DNA of 5,244 nt, taken from NCBI GenBank assembly GCA_029054965.1, contig JAIDEF010000189.1, positions 1 to 5,244 on the forward strand. The letters run 5' to 3'. Shown piece after piece: positions 1 through 5,244 of this stretch. The stretch's first letter is position 1. The number at the start of each line of letters is the position of its first letter. The notes under the pieces were generated by a model. The model did no database searches. It was not told where the DNA came from and saw only the letters and a list, made by a program, of their open reading frames with translations. The DNA is from Eubacterium sp. (GTDB lineage: Bacteria > Bacillota > Clostridia > Oscillospirales > Acutalibacteraceae). The position numbers and the translations under genes are program-made.

Positions 1-1
1 A

Positions 2-64
2 CTTCTAGGTTCGTCTGCTGCGTCAGATTTGTATCATAGACTGAGCTACAACAGCGGCAGGTGA
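2..64 (+). other. N-terminal piece of the desulfurase-like gene ending in an in-frame TGA
   Basis: Same reading frame as the downstream gene. It ends in LSYNSGR, followed by TGA (62-64), then GYKQSVNTSEK. Related enzymes carry NPGR or NSGR followed by Ser or Gly and then Gly-His or Gly-Tyr at this point, so the TGA stands in place of one residue with no gap or frame change. The first 15 or so residues are only weakly family-like. The distance suggests the window starts just after the FPKP motif of the family. Either a sequence error near the end of a contig or a real nonsense mutation; the sequence alone cannot separate these. Confidence 0.65.
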
Positions 65-1090
65 GGATATAAGCAATCTGTAAATACTTCTGAAAAAATC
101 TATTCCGTCAGAGAAAAAGCTTCAAGGCTTCTTGGCTATGATACTCAAAATATTATTTTTACACAAAACTGCACGTCAGCTTTGAATATGGCAATTAAGG
201 GCTTAGTAAAAAAAGGCGATCATATTTTAATATCAAATTTAGAGCATAATGCTGTTTCACGTCCTGTTGATGCTTTGGCTAAAAGGGGAATAATTACTTA
301 TAATATATTTGAGTATGATTATGATGAAGATGTGTTAATAGCTAATATCGTTTCGCAAATTAAACCGAATACAAGGATTATTGTCTGCACGCAGGCATCT
401 AATGTGTTTGGCTGCGCCTTTCCTATTGAAAGAATAAGCCGAATTGCCAAGGAAAACGGAATTTGCTTTGTAGTTGATGCAGCACAGGGAGCAGGTGTTC
501 TTGAACTCGATTATGCGAAGTCAGGTGTTGATATTTGTTGTGTTGCAGGTCATAAGGGATTGTATGGTCCTATGGCAACAGGAATTATGGCAATGGCAGA
601 GGGTTTGACACTTGATACAATTATTGAGGGAGGAACAGGCTCGTCCTCGCTTAATCTTTCACAGCCTGATTTTAATCCTGACAGATTTGAGGCAGGCTCT
701 CTTAATAACAGCGGAATAATCGGACTGGGTGCAGGAATTGATTTTGTTACACGCAAGGGCATAAAAAATATTCATAAGCATGAAATGAGCATTGTTAAAG
801 GTATTTATGAGGGACTCAGGAAAAATCCGAATGCTGTGCTTTATACACCTTCTCCATCAAGCTTTAGAAGTGCACCTATAATTTCTTTTAACTATAAGGA
901 TTACTCGTCAGAAAAAACTGCAAATCTGCTTGCATCAAGAGGAATTGCCACAAGAGCAGGCCTTCATTGTGCCCCGCTTGCACACAAAGCATTTGGTACA
1001 GCAGAGCGTGGAACTGTTCGTATAAGTCCGTCAGTCTTTACCACGCAGAATGATTGTGAAATATTTTTGAATACTTTGAAAAAACTTTGA
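65..1090 (+). CDS. Cysteine desulfurase-like class V aminotransferase, 5' incomplete and interrupted
   Basis: PLP-dependent fold-type I enzyme of the class V aminotransferase group, closest to the cysteine desulfurase family typified by E. faecalis EF2568. Such enzymes remove sulfur from cysteine to give alanine and an enzyme persulfide; the physiological acceptor is unknown here. Numbering residues from the TTG at 182: EHNAVSRP (21-28), the CTQASNVFG segment (69-77), D99 in VVDAAQGAG for the PLP ring nitrogen, the Schiff-base lysine K125 in AGHKGLYGP, and a candidate persulfide cysteine C263 in RAGLHCAPLAHK. The end, GTVRISPSVF, is also typical. TTG 182 and ATG 188 are not credible starts: family-like sequence (SVREKASRLLGY, IIFTQNCTSALN) continues in frame upstream to base 65, beyond which a TGA (62-64) interrupts it, and no ribosome site precedes either codon. 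Counting back to base 2, only some 14 N-terminal residues seem missing. Stop is TGA. It lies 75 bp before cdaA with no terminator between. Family assignment is firm; substrate is not shown. Confidence 0.9.
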   Translation, partial: GYKQSVNTSEKIYSVREKASRLLGYDTQNIIFTQNCTSALNMAIKGLVKKGDHILISNLEHNAVSRPVDALAKRGIITYNIFEYDYDEDVLIANIVSQIKPNTRIIVCTQASNVFGCAFPIERISRIAKENGICFVVDAAQGAGVLELDYAKSGVDICCVAGHKGLYGPMATGIMAMAEGLTLDTIIEGGTGSSSLNLSQPDFNPDRFEAGSLNNSGIIGLGAGIDFVTRKGIKNIHKHEMSIVKGIYEGLRKNPNAVLYTPSPSSFRSAPIISFNYKDYSSEKTANLLASRGIATRAGLHCAPLAHKAFGTAERGTVRISPSVFTTQNDCEIFLNTLKKL

Positions 1091-1097
1091 TAATCGC

Positions 1098-1126
1098 TTT
1101 ATTTATTTAAAATAATGTGTTAAAAT
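1098..1126 (+). promoter_or_regulatory. Candidate sigma-A promoter for cdaA-cdaR
   Basis: A -10 box TAAAAT (1121-1126, 5 of 6 matches) is preceded by TGT, giving an extended -10. The -35 candidate TTTATT (1098-1103) is weak, at 17 bp. The start of transcription would fall near 1133, leaving a leader of about 33 nt that contains the AGGAAG ribosome site (1154-1159). The region is AT-rich, so chance matches are possible, and read-through from the upstream gene is an alternative or additional source of transcript. Confidence 0.4.
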
Positions 1127-1165
1127 ATTTCAGTAAATAAAAAGTTAAAAGTTAGGAAGCGTACG

Positions 1166-2035
1166 ATGATAGAGTCAATAACTGATTTTTTCAATAAAAT
1201 ATTAAGCGTATTCTCCACCTTTTCAATAGCGGATTTTTTGGATATTGTTATGGTAGCAATTCTGATTTATATCTGCATAAGAATTATAAGAGAAACGAGA
1301 GCAATCCTCCTTGCCAAGGGTTTGATTTACCTTGCTATTGTTTATGGCGTAGTTAATCTTATTGGTATGGAGGCATCAAGCTTTATACTGAAATCTATAT
1401 TTTCAAATATTCTTATCATTCTTGTTATTCTGTTTTCACCGGAAATCAGGCATATACTCGAGCAGGTAGGTCATGGTGCAACGGCAAAAAGTATAAAGGC
1501 TATAATACACCCGGGTGTTGCTGTAGAGCTTGCAGAAATCAACGATGCAATAAGTGCTGTCTGCAAGGCTTGTTCCGATATGAGCGATAAAAGAATCGGT
1601 GCTCTTATTTGCTTTGAAAATAATACAATGCTTGGCGATGTTATTTCAACAGGTACAGAAATTCATGCTAAGGTTAGCAAGGAGCTTGTTGAAACAATCT
1701 TTTTCCCAAAATCACCGCTTCACGATGGTGCGATGGTTATACGTGATGGTGAGGTGTATGCCGCAGGCTGTATTCTGCCGCTTACAAAAAAGACGGTTTC
1801 ATCTGCACTTGGTACAAGACACAGAGCAGGTATCGGTCTTTCTGAGGAAAGTGATGCAATCATTATTATTGTCAGTGAGGAAACAGGCGCTATTTCCGTA
1901 GTTAAAAACGGTGTGCTTGACAGAGATATTTCTGACGGTGATTTAAGAGATATTCTTACAACAGAATTTATTCCCTCCGGCTCATCAAGTGATGACAAGA
2001 TTATTTCAAGATTAGTTAGGAGGATGAAAAAATAA
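1166..2035 (+). CDS. cdaA: Membrane diadenylate cyclase CdaA (DacA/YbbP)
   Basis: Condenses two ATP into cyclic di-AMP, the second messenger that controls potassium and osmolyte uptake and cell-wall homeostasis in Firmicutes. The 289 residues start with an amphipathic stretch and three membrane segments (about 24-41, 48-66 and 74-91), then a linker and a cytoplasmic DAC domain (about 110-265). Both catalytic signatures are present: D187-G188-A189 in LHDGAMVIRDG and R218-H219-R220 in LGTRHRAGIGLSEESDA, so the enzyme should be active. The length is slightly above the roughly 273 residues of B. subtilis CdaA, mainly through the N-terminus. The ATG at 1166 is supported by AGGAAG (1154-1159) six bases upstream. 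The stop TAA shares one base with the cdaR start, so the two are co-transcribed and probably translationally coupled. Identification is secure from motifs and context. Confidence 0.97.
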   Translation: MIESITDFFNKILSVFSTFSIADFLDIVMVAILIYICIRIIRETRAILLAKGLIYLAIVYGVVNLIGMEASSFILKSIFSNILIILVILFSPEIRHILEQVGHGATAKSIKAIIHPGVAVELAEINDAISAVCKACSDMSDKRIGALICFENNTMLGDVISTGTEIHAKVSKELVETIFFPKSPLHDGAMVIRDGEVYAAGCILPLTKKTVSSALGTRHRAGIGLSEESDAIIIIVSEETGAISVVKNGVLDRDISDGDLRDILTTEFIPSGSSSDDKIISRLVRRMKK

Positions 2036-3315
2036 TGGCTGATAAGAGTAAAAAGAAATTCTCCATAAGAAAACTGATTTATAATGATAAGTATCTTATA
2101 ATAATTTCCATCGTTCTGGCAATTGTAATATGGTGTATAACATCAATGAATTTATCGCCTGAAACAAACAAAACCATTTCTGTTCCGATTACAGTTGATT
2201 TTACTGATACAGCCGCTTCACAGTTGGGTATAAAGTGTTATGGAGCTGAAAATGTGGATGTGGATGTAACCATAAGCTGTAAAAAATACCTTGCAAAGGA
2301 TATCACTGCAGACGATATCAATGCATATATTCAGGCAAATACAGTTACTACAACAGGTAATAAAGAAGTGCCTATTAAGGTTGAGGAAAGAGAAAATGCT
2401 GATTTTAAAGTGGTAAGCTACTATCCTACTGTCTATAAAGCTTATTTTGATGTTGAAGAAGAAAAGGTTATGGATATTGAGGTCAGCTATGAAAACAAGG
2501 ATTTCATTGAGGACGGCTACGTTATGGGCGAGGCACTGCTGAGTGAAAATAATGTAACAGTAAAAGGTCCTAAATCATATGTTACTACAGTTGATAAGGT
2601 TGTTTCTAACATTAAGTTTGATGAAAAAATCAAAGAGACACAGACCTTTGATCTTAATATGAATGCTGTTGACAGCAGCGGAAACTCTGTGGATTATGTC
2701 AGCATTATTTCAAAAAATGAAAATGTATCATTAACAATACCTGTTTTAAAGCGTACAACTCTTGATATTACATCGTCATATATCGGTAATCCGCCAAATG
2801 TTAATTTGTCCGATTTTTCAATAAGCTATAGTGTTGATTCCGTTAATGCAGGTGTGCTTGAGGAGGCGGATATTAAGCAGGCGAATATAGGAAATATTGA
2901 TTTTTCACATTTAACTGTTGGTGAAAATGAATTTGTGTTTGATACAAATAAAATGGAAAGCTTTGCAGTTCTGGACAATATTAATGAGATTAAAGCAACT
3001 GTTACAGTTCCTGATACCTATAAGACAACTACTCTTTATGTTGATGGAGGTAATGTTGAATTCAGTAATATTCCTAATGGGTATAAGGCGGAGATTGCAT
3101 CCCTTAATTCCTACAGTGTGACTGCTGTCGGACTTGAGGATGATTTAAAGGGGCTTACAAGCTCTAATGTAAAATTATTGATAGATATGTCCTCTATTAA
3201 GGAAAAGCCGAAGGAGGGTGTCACAACCTTCAATATAACGGCTACTCTTGAAAATAATGATGCCTGCTGGGTATACGGCGAATACAAAGCAAAGGTAAGA
3301 GTATACAAGAAATAA
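2035..3315 (+). CDS. cdaR: YbbR-domain regulator of CdaA
   Basis: CdaR is a membrane-anchored protein that binds CdaA and modulates c-di-AMP synthesis. The 426 residues have a short basic cytoplasmic head (KSKKKFSIRK), one membrane anchor at about 20-38 (LIIISIVLAIVIWCI) and a long extracellular part. The latter divides into four YbbR-like beta-rich repeats, roughly 40-145, 146-240, 241-328 and 329-426. Repeat boundaries can be traced by recurring segments such as ENNVTVKGPKSYVTTVDKV (172-190) and SYSVTAVGLEDDLKGL (359-374). Length is a little below the approximately 483 residues of the B. subtilis protein, which also has four repeats. The ATG overlaps the cdaA stop (TAATG); AGGAGG at 2018-2023, inside the end of cdaA, is its ribosome site. 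In most Firmicutes glmM follows; here a terminator follows and glmM is absent. Confidence 0.93.
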   Translation: MADKSKKKFSIRKLIYNDKYLIIISIVLAIVIWCITSMNLSPETNKTISVPITVDFTDTAASQLGIKCYGAENVDVDVTISCKKYLAKDITADDINAYIQANTVTTTGNKEVPIKVEERENADFKVVSYYPTVYKAYFDVEEEKVMDIEVSYENKDFIEDGYVMGEALLSENNVTVKGPKSYVTTVDKVVSNIKFDEKIKETQTFDLNMNAVDSSGNSVDYVSIISKNENVSLTIPVLKRTTLDITSSYIGNPPNVNLSDFSISYSVDSVNAGVLEEADIKQANIGNIDFSHLTVGENEFVFDTNKMESFAVLDNINEIKATVTVPDTYKTTTLYVDGGNVEFSNIPNGYKAEIASLNSYSVTAVGLEDDLKGLTSSNVKLLIDMSSIKEKPKEGVTTFNITATLENNDACWVYGEYKAKVRVYKK

Positions 3316-3347
3316 AAAAATGACCGATTTTAAATCGGTCATTTTTT
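3315..3347. terminator. Bidirectional intrinsic terminator between cdaR and the lipoprotein gene
   Basis: Perfect 10-bp arms TGACCGATTT (3321-3330) and AAATCGGTCA (3332-3341), which in RNA would leave a loop of about 5 nt. The arms are flanked by an A run (3314-3320) and a T run (3342-3347), so a U-tract follows the hairpin on either strand. It starts immediately after the cdaR stop and serves the convergent pair. Confidence 0.92.
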
Positions 3348-3366
3348 ATGTTATTAAATAAGCGTA

Positions 3367-3393
3367 ACCCCACGAACATTTTGTTCGTGGGGT
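3367..3393 (-). terminator. GC-rich hairpin just after the lipoprotein stop codon
   Basis: Perfect 12-bp stem, ACCCCACGAACA (3367-3378) and TGTTCGTGGGGT (3382-3393), with a TTT loop. It lies 10 bases beyond the stop of the - strand gene. On the - strand the sequence after it (TACGCTTATTT) is only moderately U-rich, so it may terminate poorly by itself, stabilise the 3' end, or work together with the adjacent U-tract hairpin at 3315-3347. Confidence 0.65.
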
Positions 3394-3403
3394 GTTATAG
3401 TTT

Positions 3404-4372
3404 CTATGACCATTTTAATGCTTTGATTGAAAAGCCTAAAGTGGTATCAAGCTTGTTTTTCTGTACAATTGCAACGACCTTTCTTTTGTTACAGCCCTTA
3501 ACTGTGCCTGTAACCTTATAGAAATTATTGTCGCCTAAGTCTTCAATTTTTGTGATTGAAACTGTCTGCTTTTTCTCAGTAAATTCAGTAATGCTGAAGG
3601 TGTCATTCTTTTTGTTGTATGATATCGGAGCCTTGGAGCTGGCTGCAAATTCATTGCATTGTGTTTTAAAGTTTACAACTGTTTGTCCGTAAAACTTAAA
3701 AAGATTAAGGACAATGGGACTTGAAGGATAGGTTGATCTGATATTTCCTTCATGCTCTGCCATCCATACTGCTGTGTGACATGCAATATCAATAGGAACA
3801 CCGTCGCTGTTTTCATAGTTTGAACGATAAAGATATGGCACTTCGAGCATTGATTTTAATATTGACTGGTCTGCCTCGCTGAAGTTAACCTCTTTGCCTG
3901 TGGCATCGGTTTTGGGCACATTGTCTGAACCATCAAATTTTGTTGTATCATTTGATGATGTTTGCGGTACGTCCTTTTTAGTGGTGCCTGTAGGCTTTTC
4001 GGTGGTAGTGGTGGTTAGCTTTTCAGTACCCTTTGTGGGGTCATTATTTTCGTTAGTGCTATTATCCTCAGGAGGAGTTGTAGTTATTGTATAATCGGTT
4101 TTGACTGTTACATATTCGCCTTTATCATTTTTCATTTTGTTTCCGTCTTTGTCAAGCTTGATTGCAATAGTTTTTCCTTTTTCATCAAGCTCATAGACAA
4201 CAGCAACCTCTTCACCGTTTTCATCTGTTTCAAAACCAATCTCGGTTCCGACATTATCAAGGTTTGCTTCTGTAGTTGATGTGCTGTCATCATCAGTTTT
4301 AGCGGTGCAGGCAGCAAATACTGCTGTAATAATTACAACAAGTGCCAATGAAAGTATTATTGTTTTTCTCAA
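3404..4372 (-). CDS. Putative lipoprotein with Thr/Ser-rich linker, function unknown
   Basis: Not recognised as a named family. The 322 residues open with a lipoprotein-type signal: basic MRK, hydrophobic core (about 4-20) and a lipobox-like FAAC with C22 as the likely lipidated residue; Phe at -3 is less usual than Leu. A short acidic, Ser/Thr-rich stretch follows, then a region (about 48-92) of repeated D-x-x-G turns (DENG 50-53, DEKG 63-66, DKDG 74-77, DKG 83-85). Next is a long low-complexity linker (about 94-165) rich in Thr, Lys, Asp and Asn, including five Thr in a row, which probably spans the cell wall. A compact C-terminal domain (about 166-322) includes EVPYLYRSNYENSDGVPID and AVWMAEHEGN and ends in beta-like segments. 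Start is TTG at 4372-4370, supported by GAGG (4380-4383) seven bases upstream; stop is TAG. It is monocistronic: convergent with cdaR, divergent from the membrane-protein gene. Surface location is a good inference; no role can be given. Confidence 0.85.
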   Translation of the reverse strand: MRKTIILSLALVVIITAVFAACTAKTDDDSTSTTEANLDNVGTEIGFETDENGEEVAVVYELDEKGKTIAIKLDKDGNKMKNDKGEYVTVKTDYTITTTPPEDNSTNENNDPTKGTEKLTTTTTEKPTGTTKKDVPQTSSNDTTKFDGSDNVPKTDATGKEVNFSEADQSILKSMLEVPYLYRSNYENSDGVPIDIACHTAVWMAEHEGNIRSTYPSSPIVLNLFKFYGQTVVNFKTQCNEFAASSKAPISYNKKNDTFSITEFTEKKQTVSITKIEDLGDNNFYKVTGTVKGCNKRKVVAIVQKNKLDTTLGFSIKALKWS

Positions 4373-4402
4373 AATAAAACCTCTTTTCGACTTATGCAGT
4401 AT

Positions 4403-4426
4403 ATAATATATTAACTAATATATTAT
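4403..4426. repeat. AT-only tandem/inverted repeat upstream of the lipoprotein gene
   Basis: Two copies of the self-complementary TAATATATTA (4404-4413 and 4416-4425) separated by AC, giving 11-base inverted arms ATAATATATTA / TAATATATTAT with a 12-bp period. It lies 31 bp upstream of the lipoprotein start codon and overlaps a possible -10 region. It could be an operator for a dimeric regulator, but the surroundings are almost pure A and T, so chance is a serious alternative. Confidence 0.4.
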
Positions 4427-4442
4427 TTTATAAATATGTAAA
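4415..4442 (-). promoter_or_regulatory. Weak promoter candidate for the lipoprotein gene
   Basis: On the - strand, TTTACA (4437-4442, 5 of 6 matches to TTGACA) is followed after 16 bp by TATTAG (4415-4420, 4 of 6 matches). A start near 4408 would give a leader of about 35 nt that includes the GAGG ribosome site. Several other AT-rich hexamers nearby could serve as -10, so this is only a candidate. Confidence 0.25.
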
Positions 4443-4459
4443 TATAATAAATAAAAAAT

Positions 4460-4486
4460 GAACAAATGATTAACGCTTATTTGTTC
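4460..4486. repeat. Inverted repeat abutting the -35 box of the membrane-protein gene
   Basis: Arms GAACAAAT (4460-4467) and ATTTGTTC (4479-4486) are perfect over 8 bp, with an 11-base spacer, and extend three more bases on each side if one T-T mismatch is allowed. The right arm ends directly at the TTTACA -35 box (4487). It may be a regulator site. Read on the - strand the hairpin is followed by ATTTTTTATTTATT, so a terminator against antisense transcription is also possible. Confidence 0.45.
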
Positions 4487-4515
4487 TTTACATATTTACT
4501 TAATTTTGCTATTAT
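4487..4515 (+). promoter_or_regulatory. Sigma-A-type promoter for the membrane-protein gene
   Basis: TTTACA (4487-4492, 5 of 6) and TATTAT (4510-4515, 5 of 6) are separated by exactly 17 bp. Initiation would fall around 4522, so the mRNA would start at or next to the GGTGAT ribosome site (4522-4527) with a leader of only about 8-9 nt before the ATG at 4531. Confidence 0.65.
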
Positions 4516-4530
4516 TTAGTTGGTGATATA

Positions 4531-5061
4531 ATGAAAAATACGTTAAAAGCGGCAATATGCGGTATTTCATCAGCGCTTTCGGTTTTGCTGTTGTTTTTCG
4601 GCGGAGCATCATTTGTATTTGCATATATAATGCCAATGGTTACAGGACTTATAATGATAGTATTGAAACGTGCCTGTGGTACACCTTGGGCAGTTACTGC
4701 GTTTATTTCTGTTTCGTTTCTCTCTTTTATGCTTGTGGCTGACCGGGAATGTGTTTTAATGTATATTTTGTTTTTCGGATATTATCCTATATTGCATTCC
4801 TCTATTGAAAAAATCGGTTCACGGCTAATAAAATGGATAGCTAAGCTTTCGGTATTTAATGTTATGATAACTATTGTTCAGCTTCTTCTGGTTTATATAT
4901 TCGGAATTCCGTTTCTGGAAGAAGGAACAGGGAAAATATTTGTTCCTGTTTTTGCATTGTTAATGAATATTATGTTCATTATTTATGATATGCTTATTAA
5001 TAGACTGACTCTTTTATATAAATTTAAGCTTGAAAAAAGAATAAAAAAGTATTTTAAATAA
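4531..5061 (+). CDS. Small polytopic membrane protein, function unknown
   Basis: A 176-residue protein made almost wholly of hydrophobic helices: about 8-29, 31-46, 53-70, 73-88, 105-126 and 137-158, so five or six membrane passes. It ends in a strongly basic tail (KFKLEKRIKKYFK, 164-176) that should lie in the cytoplasm. The layout loosely recalls small substrate-binding membrane subunits (S components) of ECF transporters, but no diagnostic motif is seen and I do not assign that. The segment LFFGYYPILHSSIEKI (80-95), followed by KWIAKLSVFN (101-110), is reminiscent of uncharacterised membrane proteins common in clostridia. ATG 4531 is preceded by GGTGAT (4522-4527), a match to the part of the anti-Shine-Dalgarno that pairs close to the start. 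It has its own promoter, is divergent from the lipoprotein gene and convergent with the SpoVAC-type fragment. Stop is TAA. Coding status is confident; function is open. Confidence 0.85.
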   Translation: MKNTLKAAICGISSALSVLLLFFGGASFVFAYIMPMVTGLIMIVLKRACGTPWAVTAFISVSFLSFMLVADRECVLMYILFFGYYPILHSSIEKIGSRLIKWIAKLSVFNVMITIVQLLLVYIFGIPFLEEGTGKIFVPVFALLMNIMFIIYDMLINRLTLLYKFKLEKRIKKYFK

Positions 5062-5085
5062 AGAGAAGGGCAGCCTATGCCGCCC
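5057..5085 (-). terminator. Hairpin terminator, best fitted to the SpoVAC-type gene
   Basis: Read on the - strand: GGGCGGC, loop ATAG, GCTGCCC (5085-5068), then TTCTCTTTATT. All seven pairs form if one G-U wobble is counted. On the + strand the same position is an A-C mismatch and no T run follows, so the structure is stronger for the - strand gene whose stop is 8 bases upstream. It also lies directly after the stop of the + strand gene and may slow its transcription. Confidence 0.6.
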
Positions 5086-5093
5086 CTAAATTG

Positions 5094-5243
5094 TTAATAA
5101 AGATGAAAAATAAATATAATAAGACCATACAAAAATGATGAATCAATACCATATACTATTACGTGTCATGCTATTGTGAACATCTGGGCAGCAGTTCCGA
5201 GAATAAAGCCCTCGTGCTGAAATTCAAGGGCGGGTGAAACAAC
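5094..5243 (-). pseudogene. spoVAC: C-terminus of a SpoVAC-family spore membrane protein, interrupted by TGA
   Basis: Reading inward from the window end on the - strand gives VVSPALEFQHEG, FILGTAAQMFTIA, TGA (5168-5166), HVIVYG, then a final hydrophobic stretch (SSFLYGLIIFIF) and TAA at 5096-5094. SpoVAC/SpoVAEB-type proteins end in a very similar way (SP-A-EF..EG, ILG..A.MF.IAG, VIVYG, last membrane helix). They form part of the channel that moves dipicolinic acid into the forespore and out at germination. The TGA stands exactly where a Gly is conserved, with the frame intact on both sides. The break is therefore a single base change: either a true nonsense mutation or an error near a contig end. 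SpoVAC often precedes spoVAD and spoVAE; here nothing follows on the same strand, so it is the last or only gene of its unit. Most of the gene lies outside the window. Confidence 0.72.
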
Positions 5244-5244
5244 G

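Noticed and set aside
62..64. Selenocysteine or other recoding of UGA
   Set aside because: The position in this family holds Ser or Gly, not a catalytic Cys, no convincing stem-loop was seen right after it, and TGA is used as a normal stop in the same gene.
182..190. TTG 182 or ATG 188 as the true start of the desulfurase-like gene
   Set aside because: Family-like protein sequence continues upstream in the same frame and there is no Shine-Dalgarno sequence in front; the open frame is cut only by the TGA at 62-64.
550..762. Open frame on the - strand inside the desulfurase-like gene, and similar frames at 1599-1901, 1720-1998, 2918-3121, 3111-3308, 3894-4094, 4132-4317 and 4557-4742
   Set aside because: All lie inside well-supported genes in other frames, lack ribosome sites in context, and give low-complexity or non-family-like proteins; they are shadows.
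1091..1165. Riboswitch or attenuator in front of cdaA
   Set aside because: The gap is only 75 bp, AT-rich and without a stable stem or conserved aptamer motif.
3373..3387. Possible LexA (SOS) box in the palindrome CGAAC-ATTTT-GTTCG
   Set aside because: The Bacillus-type box has four bases between CGAAC and GTTCG; here there are five, and the palindrome is part of a longer 12-bp stem located between two gene 3' ends, not at a promoter.
3894..4094. Thr-codon-rich stretch as a tandem DNA repeat
   Set aside because: The repetition is at amino-acid level (Thr/Lys/Asp linker) with varied codons; no regular DNA unit is present.

Overview
The window looks like chromosomal DNA from a low-GC, spore-forming Firmicute, most likely a gut-type clostridium of the Ruminococcaceae/Oscillospirales kind. 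Reasons: AT-rich base composition, Shine-Dalgarno sites of the AGGAGG type, a cdaA-cdaR pair, a fragment of a SpoVAC-family spore membrane protein, and a Thr/Ser-rich lipoprotein. The lineage is inference; the Firmicute assignment is firm. No mobile element, CRISPR array, rRNA or tRNA was found.

Layout. Left part (2-3315, + strand): an almost complete class-V aminotransferase/cysteine desulfurase-like gene whose start lies just outside the window, then cdaA (membrane c-di-AMP cyclase) and cdaR (its YbbR-domain partner), which overlap by one base. A strong two-way terminator and a second GC-rich hairpin (3315-3393) close this block. Middle (3404-4372, - strand): a lipoprotein of unknown function, convergent with cdaR. 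An AT-rich divergent intergenic region (4373-4530) holds repeats and a good sigma-A-type promoter for the next gene. Right part: a small polytopic membrane protein (4531-5061, +), then a hairpin terminator, then the C-terminus of a SpoVAC-family gene on the - strand running off the window.

Function. CdaA makes cyclic di-AMP from two ATP at the membrane, and CdaR regulates it from the outer face. The usual third member of this operon, glmM, is absent: the operon ends in a terminator. The desulfurase-like enzyme may be co-transcribed with cdaA because no terminator separates them, but a promoter candidate also lies in the gap.

Most notable: both terminal genes read well as protein in one frame, yet each is broken by a single in-frame TGA very close to a window end (62-64 and 5166-5168), where the families have Gly or Ser/Gly. 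Uncorrected errors at the ends of an assembled contig are the simplest explanation; genetic recoding is not supported by the interior genes. I found no convincing new biological system. The two genes of unknown function are the real unknowns here.
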